Notes under the pieces: generated by a model
Databases searched by the model: none
What the model was told of the DNA's origin: nothing
Seen by the model: the letters and a program-made list of their open reading frames with translations, nothing else
Translations under genes and position numbers: made by a program
Part shown: positions 9,946 to 19,309 of the stretch, in pieces
Layout: every line of letters begins with the position of its first letter
Position numbering within the stretch: the stretch's first letter is position 1
Source of the DNA: Clostridiaceae bacterium
Lineage (GTDB): Bacteria; Bacillota; Clostridia; Peptostreptococcales; Natronincolaceae
Direction: 5' to 3'
Length of the DNA: 64,000 nucleotides
Assembly: GCA_018432235.1 (NCBI GenBank)
Contig: JAHDLO010000010.1
Span: 310,001-374,000 of the forward strand

Positions 9946-12024
9946 TTATTCCCTATACTTAGGCATTTGTATAATGGCCTTAAACAAATCGCCATCTATT
10001 TCAATGCTAAAGTGTCCTCTTTGAATATCTATAAGGCTTTTCGCTATTGAAAGACCCAAGCCGCTGCCCTGACTGCTTCTGGACTCCTCGCCCCTCTTGA
10101 AGCGCTCCATCAGCTCATCAGCCGATATGTTGAGCTCATAGGCAGAAATATTTTTGATAACCAAGGAAACCTCATTGCCTAAATCCTCAATGCTTAAATA
10201 TACACGGGAGCCCTTAAGCGCATATTTAAATATATTGGAAAAGAGATTCTCAACAGCCCTCCAGAATAGCCTTCCATCAGCGGCTATATAGACCCGATCC
10301 GCTGGCTGATTTATTTTAAATTCCAGCTGATGCTCCTCAACCTTGTCGTTAAGCTCGCCCAAGCCTTGAGTTATAAGGGAAACTATATCAATTTTATCAG
10401 TATTCACCGGGATGTTGCCACTGGTGGCCTTGGCGGCTTCAAAGAGATCATCTGTCAGCAGCCTTAGTCTTTGGGATTTCTGTTCCAAAATTTCAATATA
10501 TTCCTTTAGTTTTTCAGGGTCTTCCTCCTGCTTCAACAGATCTACATAGGTTATTATGGAGGTTAGCGGTGTCCTTATATCATGGGATACATTAGTTATC
10601 AGCTCCGTCTTAAGCCTTTCACTCTTCAGCTCACTGTCAACTGCCTTATGCAATCCCTCTGCTATCGTATTGATATTGGCAGCAAGTCTGCCGAATTCAC
10701 CATCACCCTTAACCTCGATTTTATGATGAAGCTCACCATTTTTAATCAGCTCTACTCCCTCCTTTATTTTATTGAACTCCTTAACCCGCTTTAATGTCAG
10801 CCATGCTGCTGCTGCCATGGTTATTGGAAATATAAAGAAGGTAATAGCAAGTATTGCTGGGTAACCGATTATAATTAAAACTAGCTTTATTCCAGTGCTT
10901 CCGCTATTATAGACATCCTTGAGGAATTTAAAGATATTATAGAAAAATCGATAGATCAACGTATTGCTTAAAAGACTTTTGTTCTTCAGTTGCTTAACTA
11001 AAGACAGCAGCAACATCAATCCTAATACGGAAATTATCGTTGTAACAGGCAGCATAACCACAAAAATATCGTTAAAACTGATAGATTCTGCAATACCATA
11101 CCATATCAATGAAAGCACCAGTCCAAGGAATAGCTTTATATCATTATATAGTCTGTCAAAGGGATTGAGGTGCAGCGCCTTGTCATCAAAATGCCTTCTA
11201 CCTATAATAATACAAAGATATATGAAGGCCACTAAAAATACCAACATTAATCCTCCGATTTTCAATAAAGCATTTCTTGCTATAACTCTGTCATTCTCCC
11301 AGTCCTTGATCCTGGGATTTAGAAACTCCTCGCTGAAGGCGACATACACAGTATTGGTGGTTTCATTAGTATCATAAATATACTGAGATATCATGTAAAA
11401 TCTCTTGTTAGTACCCACCTCCTGCGGATACACAATGTTGTCCTGCTCATCAATCAAAAAGTATGAAGGGAAGGTGGCAAAATAGTCTCTTGTTTCTGTG
11501 GTACTGTTTGTATATACGTTTTCCCCATCAGTGGCATAATACAGCATGCCTTTATATTCACCTAAGACCTTAAGCAACCTATTATACTCCTTTAGGTCCT
11601 CACGAAGGAGTTTTTCCCTCAGCTGGCTTATTCTTTCGGGATTTTGCTCTTTAAACCTCTGAAAGTTTTCCTGATAGCTCATACTATGATCATAGGTAAA
11701 GCTGATATTTTGATACTGCTGAAAGAGCCAATCCTCCTGCTGATAAATTTCTTCCTCAGTTCTAGCCTCCCCATTTAATACCGCTTCCTCATTTTTATAC
11801 TGATTCAAAAGCCTGTCCAGACTTCTTAATATATCGTTGCTCTCCTCCATATACTTAATGCTTTGGAAATAGCTGTCCTCAATAACCACATGTACACTCT
11901 CTACACCCGCCACAACAATAGTTAAAAAGGAAGCAAAGCCCCCCATTAAGCAAGCAATCGCAATAATGAACACAGTTATTTTTGTTCCCAGCGAATGACT
12001 ATAGCTTTTCAATTTTATATCCAA
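9946..12024 (-). CDS. Membrane sensor histidine kinase
   Basis: A 692-residue sensor kinase. It has an N-terminal membrane segment (about 15-37), an external domain to about 250, then a cluster of membrane segments around 250-270, 290-345 and 375-410. A HAMP-like linker leads to the HisKA box NVSHDIRTPLTSI near 475-487 with the phosphorylated His, and the ATPase domain has GSGLGLSIAKSLI near 655. The start appears to be TTG at 12022-12024 with GGTGG upstream; it overlaps the response regulator by 26 bases. The signal sensed is unknown. Confidence 0.92.
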   Translation of the reverse strand: MDIKLKSYSHSLGTKITVFIIAIACLMGGFASFLTIVVAGVESVHVVIEDSYFQSIKYMEESNDILRSLDRLLNQYKNEEAVLNGEARTEEEIYQQEDWLFQQYQNISFTYDHSMSYQENFQRFKEQNPERISQLREKLLREDLKEYNRLLKVLGEYKGMLYYATDGENVYTNSTTETRDYFATFPSYFLIDEQDNIVYPQEVGTNKRFYMISQYIYDTNETTNTVYVAFSEEFLNPRIKDWENDRVIARNALLKIGGLMLVFLVAFIYLCIIIGRRHFDDKALHLNPFDRLYNDIKLFLGLVLSLIWYGIAESISFNDIFVVMLPVTTIISVLGLMLLLSLVKQLKNKSLLSNTLIYRFFYNIFKFLKDVYNSGSTGIKLVLIIIGYPAILAITFFIFPITMAAAAWLTLKRVKEFNKIKEGVELIKNGELHHKIEVKGDGEFGRLAANINTIAEGLHKAVDSELKSERLKTELITNVSHDIRTPLTSIITYVDLLKQEEDPEKLKEYIEILEQKSQRLRLLTDDLFEAAKATSGNIPVNTDKIDIVSLITQGLGELNDKVEEHQLEFKINQPADRVYIAADGRLFWRAVENLFSNIFKYALKGSRVYLSIEDLGNEVSLVIKNISAYELNISADELMERFKRGEESRSSQGSGLGLSIAKSLIDIQRGHFSIEIDGDLFKAIIQMPKYRE

Positions 12025-12685
12025 CTCCCCACACCACCTTTAAATATTTAGGTTCCTTCGGATTTATCTCAATCTTTTCTCTTATTTTTCTGATATGAAC
12101 AGCTATTGTATTCTCAGCATTAATTGCTTCCTCTCGCCATACCTTTTCATAGATATCATCGATTGAGAAGACTCTGCCGGCATTAGCTGTTAAAAGCCTT
12201 AGTATTTTATACTGAACAGGGGTCAGATGTATTTCTTCCCCATCCACTGTTATGGATTTCTTTTCATCATCTATCTCCAGTCCACCGCTTTTGAATAGAT
12301 TCGTCTTGGTCTCCATGCTGCCCAGAGCAGTGTATCTTCTCAGCTGTGACTTCACCCTTGCAATTAGCTCCAGTGGATTAAAGGGCTTTGTAATATAATC
12401 ATCGGCACCCATATTAAGCCCAATGATTTTGTCGGTGTCCTCTGCTTTCGCAGACACCATAATGACAGGGATGTTATTTTCCTCTCTAAGCTTCATCGTG
12501 GCCTTTATACCATCCATTTTAGGCATCATAATATCCATAATAATCAAGTGTATCTCATTGTTTTCAGCAGCCTCTAAGGCCTCCAAACCATTAAAAGCCT
12601 TAAATATGTTGTATCCCTCATTTTTTAAGTAGATGCTGATGGCCTCTACTATCTCCTTATCATCATCGCATACTAAAATGTTCAA
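11999..12685 (-). CDS. OmpR/PhoB-family response regulator
   Basis: A 228-residue DNA-binding regulator partnered with the downstream kinase. The receiver domain has the acidic pair CDDD near residues 6-9, the phospho-acceptor Asp in IIMDIMMPK near 51 and the Lys of ITKPFNP near 101. The C-terminal winged helix runs through AVHIRKIREKIE. The start is TTG at 12683-12685, because an in-frame stop lies two codons upstream; GGGGTG lies 7 bases before it. Targets unknown. Confidence 0.94.
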   Translation of the reverse strand: MNILVCDDDKEIVEAISIYLKNEGYNIFKAFNGLEALEAAENNEIHLIIMDIMMPKMDGIKATMKLREENNIPVIMVSAKAEDTDKIIGLNMGADDYITKPFNPLELIARVKSQLRRYTALGSMETKTNLFKSGGLEIDDEKKSITVDGEEIHLTPVQYKILRLLTANAGRVFSIDDIYEKVWREEAINAENTIAVHIRKIREKIEINPKEPKYLKVVWGVGYKIEKL

Positions 12686-12905
12686 ACCTCATCACCCCGG
12701 TAGATTAATTTGTTCATATTATATCACACCCTTTATTCTTTACCATAAGCCAATAATAACAATCAAATCTTAATATATTCATCAAACAAATCTTAATATT
12801 TTCTTAATTGGGGAAGTAACTGAGTTACCAAGTTTTTAGAAGAGATGAAATAAGAAATCACACAAAAAACTAAAGCATGGTTGATCAAAAGCAAAAGAAT
12901 TCTAT

Positions 12906-12962
12906 TTGACTATGCGTATATAATAAATTATACTATACCTAGTAATACTAAATATGTAGTAT
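12906..12962 (+). promoter_or_regulatory. Promoter and probable PadR operator
   Basis: TTGACT (12906-12911), a 17-base spacer and TATACT (12929-12934) make a good sigma-A promoter before padR. Two inverted repeats overlap or follow the -10 box: TACTA-N4-TAGTA (12931-12944) and ATACTA-N6-TAGTAT (12945-12962). PadR proteins commonly autorepress from such dyads, so self-regulation is inferred. Confidence 0.6.
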
Positions 12963-12973
12963 AAAAGGATGAT

Positions 12974-13312
12974 ATGATGTACGAAATAGGTAGACAATTG
13001 AAAAAAGGTGTTATTGAAATATTAGTGATGAAGCTGCTGAGCCAGCAAAATATGTATGGCTATCAAATTATTCAAACCCTTGACGACAACAGCAATGGCA
13101 TATTTAAAATGAAGGAGGGCACCCTCTATCCGATCCTTTATAGATTGGAGGACGAAGGATTAATTGAAAGCTACTGGGAGCATGGATTGGATAAAAGAGG
13201 TGTACCCAGAAAGTATTATAGGGTTACTGTTAGAGGGCTGCGAGGCCTTGATGACATGCTGACGGAATGGAAGATATTTAACGATAGTGTTAATTCAATA
13301 TTATGGGGGTAA
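12974..13312 (+). CDS. PadR-family transcriptional regulator
   Basis: A 112-residue winged-helix repressor. Family features are EILVMKLLSQQNMYGYQIIQ near residues 14-33 and the wing segment GTLYPILYRLEDEGLI near 49-64. There are two possible ATG codons, 12974 and 12977, behind AAGG. The gene ends just before the HAAS-repeat protein, the usual PadR partner, and has dyad operators in its own promoter. Confidence 0.93.
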   Translation: MMYEIGRQLKKGVIEILVMKLLSQQNMYGYQIIQTLDDNSNGIFKMKEGTLYPILYRLEDEGLIESYWEHGLDKRGVPRKYYRVTVRGLRGLDDMLTEWKIFNDSVNSILWG

Positions 13313-13316
13313 GGCT

Positions 13317-14096
13317 ATGATGGATAAAATTAGAGAATATGTAGATGATGTTGTGAGTTATGTTTATGCCAGCGAGGCAATTAAGGAACGAATTTCAAAG
13401 GATTTATATCTTCATATAACAGAAGCATGTTCGAGAAGCAGCCTTGAATCGGTGCTTCTAAATATGGGAAGCCCACAGGAGGTAGCAAATGAATTTATGG
13501 AGGGTATTTATGAAGATAAAAAGGAAATAGCTGCGCAAATGTACAGGGAAAACAATGTACCGGATACTTCAATCGATTACTATGAATATAAGTCGCCCTA
13601 TACATTCCTTGGTTTACCCCTAGTGCATATCAAAGCCCGTAGGCGTCACAGCTCTCGGCTGGCCCCCAGTACTGCAAAGGGGATTTTCGCTATGGGTGAT
13701 ATCGCCATCGGCGTTTTTTCCTTTGGTGGTTTGTCTTTAGGACTCTTTAGCCTTGGGGGACTATCGATAGGTTTAATATCATTAGGTGGCATTGCCGTAT
13801 CAGCATTATTGTCTATAGGCGGGTTGGCCGTTGGTGGTGCCTTAGCGATTGGTGGTATTGCCATCGGTTATGGTGGTATGGGTGGGCTTGCCTTAGGAAA
13901 AATAGCTGTTGGTGGCTTAGCCAGGGGGCATGTGGCGATTGGGGGAAATGCCTCTGGTCAGTTTGTCATCAGCGGTGAGGCGCCGGACTATGTTCTAAAT
14001 CACGTTTCTAAGGAAGAGGTCTACCAATTGATTCAATCAGCATATCCTAATTTAAGCCGATGGATGATTAGGATATTTACCCTTCCCTTTAGCTAA
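13317..14096 (+). CDS. HAAS-domain protein with glycine-rich decapeptide repeats
   Basis: Cytoplasmic or membrane-associated protein of 259 residues. Its N-terminal part (about 1-70) resembles the HAAS/DUF1700 domain that accompanies PadR regulators. Residues about 125-220 consist of repeats of roughly 10 residues with a GG pair and alternating small/hydrophobic residues (for example FSLGGLSIGLISLGG), which could form a beta-helix or membrane-inserted structure. The ATG at 13317 (or 13320) lies 4 bases after padR's stop. Role unknown; PadR/HAAS pairs often act in envelope stress responses. Confidence 0.75.
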   Translation: MMDKIREYVDDVVSYVYASEAIKERISKDLYLHITEACSRSSLESVLLNMGSPQEVANEFMEGIYEDKKEIAAQMYRENNVPDTSIDYYEYKSPYTFLGLPLVHIKARRRHSSRLAPSTAKGIFAMGDIAIGVFSFGGLSLGLFSLGGLSIGLISLGGIAVSALLSIGGLAVGGALAIGGIAIGYGGMGGLALGKIAVGGLARGHVAIGGNASGQFVISGEAPDYVLNHVSKEEVYQLIQSAYPNLSRWMIRIFTLPFS

Positions 14097-14122
14097 AATT
14101 ATCTAATCTGTTAGCCCGAAAT

Positions 14123-14174
14123 AAAACAAAGGCAATTCGATTGACTTATTAAAATCAATATTTGCCTTTGTTTT
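14123..14174. terminator. Bidirectional terminator between convergent genes
   Basis: AAAACAAAGGCAA (14123-14135) pairs with TTGCCTTTGTTTT (14162-14174), with an inner ATTGA/TCAAT pairing. T-runs flank it on both strands, so it serves both the HAAS-repeat gene and the convergent zinc-ribbon gene. Confidence 0.85.
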
Positions 14175-14256
14175 TCTAAAGGGTCCTTTATGTGTATTTT
14201 AGACGACTTTTTTTATGTCTTTCATTTATATATTACTGGTCTCTTTTTTCAAACCT

Positions 14257-14817
14257 TCAATTCTTTTCTGCTATGTTACTTGCAATTAGTGAATCGCAAA
14301 ACTCACATTTTAAAACTTCATTCTCCTCAACAACAACCTTTGCCCCACATCCAGCACAATTGACAACAACTCTTTTAGAAATGCTTTTTTTATTATCAGT
14401 TTCAAATACCTCAGCCTTTTTTAATTCTTCATCATAAATAACAATTTTCCCATTTACCTCATCAACATAAGCACCCTCTATTAGTTTCTGCATAATCATA
14501 GCCTCGATTTCCGTTTTTGCGGCACTGTAGCTTGTTGGAATAGAACTAGCTAACCTTTCAATCGATCTCTCTTTATTATGTACAATCAATTCCATGAACT
14601 TTTTAGCTCGCTTCAATCGTCTCCTAGAATATAAACCAAACGCAAACAACAATCCCGCTACCACTAGATTAAACTTCGAAAAAACAATTAATGCAATGAG
14701 CATATAAAAAATTGCTACACTTATTAAAACAATATTCAAAATTCCAACAAGCTTGGCTCCACCAAATGACGCTTTAAAAGGTCTGTAATCACTGCCATTA
14801 TTAATCTCTTTACCCAT
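14257..14817 (-). CDS. Membrane protein with C-terminal zinc ribbon, unknown function
   Basis: A 186-residue protein I cannot place in a named family. Two adjacent membrane segments lie at about 23-45 and 49-63. A basic helical cytoplasmic region (RRRLKRAKKF) follows, then a C-terminal zinc ribbon with two CxxC pairs, NCAGCGAK and KCEFCDS. The ATG follows GGAGGGG. It stands alone, convergent with the HAAS-repeat gene. The ribbon suggests protein or nucleic-acid contact, but no function is assigned. Confidence 0.7.
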   Translation of the reverse strand: MGKEINNGSDYRPFKASFGGAKLVGILNIVLISVAIFYMLIALIVFSKFNLVVAGLLFAFGLYSRRRLKRAKKFMELIVHNKERSIERLASSIPTSYSAAKTEIEAMIMQKLIEGAYVDEVNGKIVIYDEELKKAEVFETDNKKSISKRVVVNCAGCGAKVVVEENEVLKCEFCDSLIASNIAEKN

Positions 14818-14892
14818 AATTACCCCTCCCGATACAAATAAATAAAGTACCCCTTTTACATAAATATACTCTGTTCCACCTATTTAGTCAAT

Positions 14893-15633
14893 TTATCTAA
14901 ACCTTTTCAAATACTCCCCGGCTGACCTGCTCATTTCTACAGAAAAATCCGACATGTATTTTCTATCGCATAAGGCCTTGATCTCCTGCCTGACATCCCT
15001 TTCTGGAAATCCGCTTCTGGCATTTCTTTCTGCCTGCATTGCTACGTGCTCCTCCTCCGTCAGCTGACGGTAGCTGTTTTCAAAAACAAGATATTCAGCC
15101 CTGTAGCGTTGAGGCTTCTTCCTTGTTTTCTGCTGCTCTTCTGGATAACCGTAGACCAGCATAGCCGCTGGCACAACATAGTCAGGTAGGTTTAAAAGCG
15201 CCCTAACTGCCTCGCAGTTTTCTATAATATCTCCAATATAACAGGAGCCTACGCCTAAGGATTCCGCCGCCACTACGGTATTTTGGGCTGCAATGATGGC
15301 ATCAGCATAGGATAGTAGTAAATCTCCCTCCCCCGGCTTTCTTGGGTTAATATCCGTCAGGCAAAAAGCATCATACCACCGTTGGTAATCCGCCAGAAAA
15401 ATCAATACCAAAGGCGCTTTAGCAATGAAGGGCTGATTGTCACATGCCACAGCCAATTTCTCCTTTAAAGCCTGATCAGTAATATCTAATATACTGTAGA
15501 GCATCATGCATCCAGCAGTTGGAGCCTCAAAGGCTGCCTGCAGTATTTCCTTCTTCACTTCAGCTTCTATTGGTTTTTCCTCAAAGACCCTGACGGACTT
15601 TCTACTTTTTAATTGCTTTATAACCTCGTTCAC
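14893..15633 (-). CDS. Nitroreductase-family FMN oxidoreductase
   Basis: Flavin reductase-like protein of 246 residues. The FMN-binding start LKSRKSVRVFEEKPIE is near 8-23, and AAESLGVGSCYIGDI near 123-137 contributes the second flavin segment. The start is GTG at 15631-15633 with GGAGG about 7 bases upstream. It begins 21 bases after yqeB and is probably the last gene of the molybdopterin-binding protein / MCP / YqeB operon. Substrate unknown. Confidence 0.88.
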   Translation of the reverse strand: MNEVIKQLKSRKSVRVFEEKPIEAEVKKEILQAAFEAPTAGCMMLYSILDITDQALKEKLAVACDNQPFIAKAPLVLIFLADYQRWYDAFCLTDINPRKPGEGDLLLSYADAIIAAQNTVVAAESLGVGSCYIGDIIENCEAVRALLNLPDYVVPAAMLVYGYPEEQQKTRKKPQRYRAEYLVFENSYRQLTEEEHVAMQAERNARSGFPERDVRQEIKALCDRKYMSDFSVEMSRSAGEYLKRFR

Positions 15634-15653
15634 TTAATATCCTCCTTTGTCTC

Positions 15654-16451
15654 TTATCGATTTAACTGACTGACAATAACCTCCAATACGGCTCCTGCTA
15701 TACAGCGACCCTTATCGGATATGGTGTCGACGAAGGCATCCTGTCCTCTAGGGTCTATATCTCCAATTTTCAACCCCTTTGACACTTCAATACCGTTACT
15801 GATAAGACCTCTAATGACACCTGAAACCTGAGCCCTGGCCACCTCTCCGTCTATAATAGCAATCGCTTCCTCCAGTTCTACATAGTCACCGATTTCCTTT
15901 ACATTGATTATTATGCCATTGGCTGGTGACCTTAGAATTCTTTCAGCAGAGTAGCCTTGAATATAACCGGGTTCTTTTGTATCGGCGGAGGCAGGCCCTT
16001 CTGTAATTATCCTGCCTAGATTATGCCCTCTGTTGGTTTCGATCACAACGTCTACATCCTCACCCGCCACAAAGCCTGGGCCAAGGGCAATTACTATGGG
16101 GGCATCCCCTCTTTTGGTACCGGTGTTTCTTTTGGCTATTATGCAATCCACTACAGCTATACAGTCAATTTCCTTCAACACCATGGCCTCCGAGTCCACT
16201 AAAACAGGTAGCTTGTTTTCTTCGATTATCTTGAGGGCCTCCTGCAAATCTAAAGCCTTCCTGGCAGTTATGCCCTCAACTGTCCATTCTCCCTCAAGTA
16301 CGGCATTGGCAAAGGAGACATTACGTCTTACACAGGTGGGTCTAGATATCTCCGTCATCATAAGCTTAAATCCGCTTCTGTATAGCTTATGAGCTACAGC
16401 TGTTGCAATATCCCCTGCTCCCTTTATTACTATAAATTTTTCTGTCAGCAC
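15654..16451 (-). CDS. yqeB: Selenium-dependent molybdenum hydroxylase accessory protein YqeB (EF2563 family)
   Basis: Protein of 265 residues in the EF2563/YqeB family, which occurs with selenium-dependent molybdenum hydroxylases and is thought to act in their cofactor maturation; its chemistry is unproven. Recognisable segments are VIKGAGDIATAVAHKLYRSG near residues 8-27, an XdhC-like nucleotide motif, and the Gly-rich ALGPGFVAGEDVDVVIETNR near 147-166. The start is GTG at 16449-16451 with GGAGG 8 bases upstream. It lies about 13 kb from the hydroxylase it may serve (29155-32827). Confidence 0.82.
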   Translation of the reverse strand: MLTEKFIVIKGAGDIATAVAHKLYRSGFKLMMTEISRPTCVRRNVSFANAVLEGEWTVEGITARKALDLQEALKIIEENKLPVLVDSEAMVLKEIDCIAVVDCIIAKRNTGTKRGDAPIVIALGPGFVAGEDVDVVIETNRGHNLGRIITEGPASADTKEPGYIQGYSAERILRSPANGIIINVKEIGDYVELEEAIAIIDGEVARAQVSGVIRGLISNGIEVSKGLKIGDIDPRGQDAFVDTISDKGRCIAGAVLEVIVSQLNR

Positions 16452-16508
16452 AGCTCTCTCCTCCTGCTAATTAGGCCTTCATTATCTAACTTGATATCAT
16501 GGTAAGGG

Positions 16509-18059
16509 CTAAAGTAAAATCCTAAAGCTATGAACATCCTCTAAGGCCAGCGATGCCTGTATCACACCTTTTTTATCTTTTCTGGATATTCCTACAAATT
16601 TAAAATATTGATTGTCAACATCGCGTTTTTTCATTTTTTGGACAACCTTTAATGACGGGTCCTTAAGTATTTTTCTGAACTCATAGGCTTGGCTAGCCTC
16701 ATCCTCTGGAAATCTAAAGCCCAGTGCCGTTTCGTCGGATGTATATATGATAACGCCGTCCTCATCAGTAACATAAAAATCTGCTGCACCGGTGGCCTTT
16801 GCAAAGCTATTTATTTTTTCATTACTTAGGTCCAGCTTAATTCCTTCACCTAGCCTTTCACAAAGCTGTATTAAATACTGACCAAGCATGTTGTCAAAAT
16901 TACTTCCAAAATCCTCAAGATTCTCGCTTATTTCCGCTAAATCTTTGGAATTTGCTACGCTGTTGGCTATAAAGCCCCTCTGATTCTCTATGGTCACACC
17001 GATCTCATCAATTGTGGTAACGGAGTCCTGTGAAAAGGCTGCCACCTTCTCTACGCTCTCTGCCATCTGCTCGGTTGCATTTGCCTGCTCCCCTACACTG
17101 GCACTGATATCCTTCACCGCCTTTAGGACGATTTCTATAGCATCAGTAATTTCATGCAGGTTTTCTCTAGCCATTGTCGCAATCCTTTGACCTTCTTTTC
17201 CCTCTTCTACCCCTCTACTCATAAGGGTAAAGGTCTTTCTCATTTGATCAGAAATGCCGTTAACAAGACTACGAATTTCCTCTGATACAGAGGCGCTTTC
17301 GTCTGCCAGCTTTCTAACCTCCTGAGCCACAACTGTAAAGCCTCTACCGGATTCACCCGCCCTTGCAGCTTCAATTGCAGCATTTAAAGAGAGCAGATTA
17401 ATCTGTTCTGATATCTCATTTATTTTTGTAGTCATCATCTGTATGTTTTCCATCATGGTTGACAGCTTTCTTAATTCCTCGCCAGAGGTCTCAAGCTTTC
17501 CCCCTATATTGTATATGGCCTCTGTTGCATGCTCAATTGATATTGTGCCCTGGATGATCTTCTCTCTTGTGGGCTCTGTGTTTTCCTCCACAACCCTGCA
17601 AATATGTGCAATTTCTGATGCACTGCTGGAAAGTTCCTCTGAAAGGGCAGCAAAATCCAGTATTTGATTGTTAGTATGATGAGCGGCTCCTGAAAAATTA
17701 TCAATTCTGTCTGCCAATGCGTTGATTTTATCCATTGAAGCATTGGAGTCCTCATTGACCACCTTTGTTAAGGCTGTGATAATCGTTGATGATTTAATAA
17801 CCTCATAGACCCACTTCTTCAGCATTTTACTTAAATCCTTCAGAACCCTCACCTGTTCAGTACTGCTGCCATAGCCAGAAGTGTCGATCTCATACAAAAC
17901 ATTACCTTTGCTGTATTCCTCAATTGCCCTTGTCATGTCCCTCACTAGTCTTTTATTTTTACTGACAAATACGACATAGCAAATTGCGAAACCCAGCACA
18001 AAAGCTAGTAGATACAGCCCCAGACCTAAAAAATTACTCATAAAATCATCTACTCCCAT
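16509..18059 (-). CDS. Methyl-accepting chemotaxis protein with C-terminal sensor-like domain
   Basis: Chemoreceptor of 516 residues. One membrane segment (about 10-32) lies at the N-terminus with no external domain. The signalling hairpin is clear, with [19 protein letters not shown] near 219-237. After about residue 395 comes a PAS/Cache-like stretch ([20 protein letters not shown], then a strand-rich end), so the sensor appears to be cytoplasmic and C-terminal, the reverse of most MCPs. The gene starts 15 bases after the molybdopterin-binding protein gene, suggesting its cue relates to that pathway. Confidence 0.88.
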   Translation of the reverse strand: MGVDDFMSNFLGLGLYLLAFVLGFAICYVVFVSKNKRLVRDMTRAIEEYSKGNVLYEIDTSGYGSSTEQVRVLKDLSKMLKKWVYEVIKSSTIITALTKVVNEDSNASMDKINALADRIDNFSGAAHHTNNQILDFAALSEELSSSASEIAHICRVVEENTEPTREKIIQGTISIEHATEAIYNIGGKLETSGEELRKLSTMMENIQMMTTKINEISEQINLLSLNAAIEAARAGESGRGFTVVAQEVRKLADESASVSEEIRSLVNGISDQMRKTFTLMSRGVEEGKEGQRIATMARENLHEITDAIEIVLKAVKDISASVGEQANATEQMAESVEKVAAFSQDSVTTIDEIGVTIENQRGFIANSVANSKDLAEISENLEDFGSNFDNMLGQYLIQLCERLGEGIKLDLSNEKINSFAKATGAADFYVTDEDGVIIYTSDETALGFRFPEDEASQAYEFRKILKDPSLKVVQKMKKRDVDNQYFKFVGISRKDKKGVIQASLALEDVHSFRILL

Positions 18060-18074
18060 CCCTAAAGTTATATA

Positions 18075-19100
18075 TTAGCCCTTACCAAATGAACAAACCG
18101 GAAAAGTGCATACATCACATTTTCTACAAAGTCCACCATTTGCCAGTGCAATGATATCCGCCTTTGTCACCTTGATTCCCGCTGCCAATCTAGGGTAAAT
18201 AATGTCCAGCACGGTTATTTTAGCGTACATACCGCAAGCAGGTATACCTATGATAGCAGTATCATTGATGTAGGCCAGCATAAACATTGCTCCTGGCAGT
18301 ACCGGGGAGCCATACTTAACGACATCAGCTATTGATCGGATAGCCTTTGGCGTAACATCATCGGCATCTACTGACATCCCCCCGGAAACCATTATAATTT
18401 CACAGCCTTTGTCATATGCGCTTTGAATTTCTCTCTTAATATACGCCTCATCATCAGGCGCAAAGCTTACATGAATGACACTGCCCCCTAGCTTTTCCAC
18501 CTTTTGCCTTAATACCGGCTCAAAGGCATCCTTAATAATTCCCTTATATACCTCAGTTCCGGTAATTATGATTCCAGCCTTGATGGCCTTAAAGGGCAAT
18601 ATGCTTAAGACCTTTCCTTCCCTCTCACCTATGTCCTCAACAGCATCCAATACCTGCTGCTTAACCGTTAAGGGCGTCACCTTTGTTCCTGCTATTATCT
18701 CCCTCTCTTTTACTATCGAATAGCTTGAAAGAGTGGCTGCTGTAACATCATCAATACTATTGATATCATATAATGCCTTGAGGTTAATCTGTAATAGCCC
18801 CTCGGCCTTTGCAATCAAATTTACCCTGCTTTCATAGGGCTCTGTAATTTCTATATTGTCACCTGCTAATACCTTGCCTAATAGTCTTGCGGCATCATCC
18901 TCGTGTACATCATCAGGATCCATGCTCAGTACATGGATATGATTTTTTCCAAGGCTTCTTAGCCTGTCCAAATCCTCCGGTTGAATAATATGACCCTTGG
19001 AGAAGGCTCTGCCCTTTTTCTCGCCTGGGATAATTTCCGTTATGTCATGGCATATCACCATTCCTATTGCTTCCTCCAGCCGTACCTTTATTGTTTTCAT
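18075..19100 (-). CDS. Molybdopterin-binding protein (MoeA/MoCF domain)
   Basis: A 341-residue protein with a MoCF-type molybdopterin-binding domain in its second half (GIIITGTEVYKGIIKDAF near 176-193; MVSGGMSVDADDVTPKAI near 237-254). The N-terminal half starts like MoeA-related proteins. The C-terminus has a short Cys-rich tail, CRKCDVCTFPVC, that could bind metal. Such stand-alone proteins accompany molybdenum hydroxylases, and it probably handles the cofactor for the xanthine-dehydrogenase-like enzyme in this window. First gene of the operon continuing to MCP, YqeB and nitroreductase. Confidence 0.85.
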   Translation of the reverse strand: MKTIKVRLEEAIGMVICHDITEIIPGEKKGRAFSKGHIIQPEDLDRLRSLGKNHIHVLSMDPDDVHEDDAARLLGKVLAGDNIEITEPYESRVNLIAKAEGLLQINLKALYDINSIDDVTAATLSSYSIVKEREIIAGTKVTPLTVKQQVLDAVEDIGEREGKVLSILPFKAIKAGIIITGTEVYKGIIKDAFEPVLRQKVEKLGGSVIHVSFAPDDEAYIKREIQSAYDKGCEIIMVSGGMSVDADDVTPKAIRSIADVVKYGSPVLPGAMFMLAYINDTAIIGIPACGMYAKITVLDIIYPRLAAGIKVTKADIIALANGGLCRKCDVCTFPVCSFGKG

Positions 19101-19309
19101 ACTTATCTTCCTTCTCTATGAATTTAATAAAGAGCAAATACTCATAGGGTTGGCTATTTTCTTTTTTTAATGTCAACCACATGATATAGCTCTCTATTTA
19201 ACCAGTATCTTTGTGTACTTAAAAACTAAGTGAATCCCTGTAGCATTCTCCTGTAGGTGTAATGACGCAGGCAACTGGCTTTCATTTATTATACTACATA
19301 TTGTCCTAT

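Noticed and set aside
13646-13864. Long proline-rich minus-strand frame opposite the glycine-repeat protein.
   Set aside because: It is the antisense of the Gly-rich repeats (GGN read backward gives Pro codons) and has no ribosome site.
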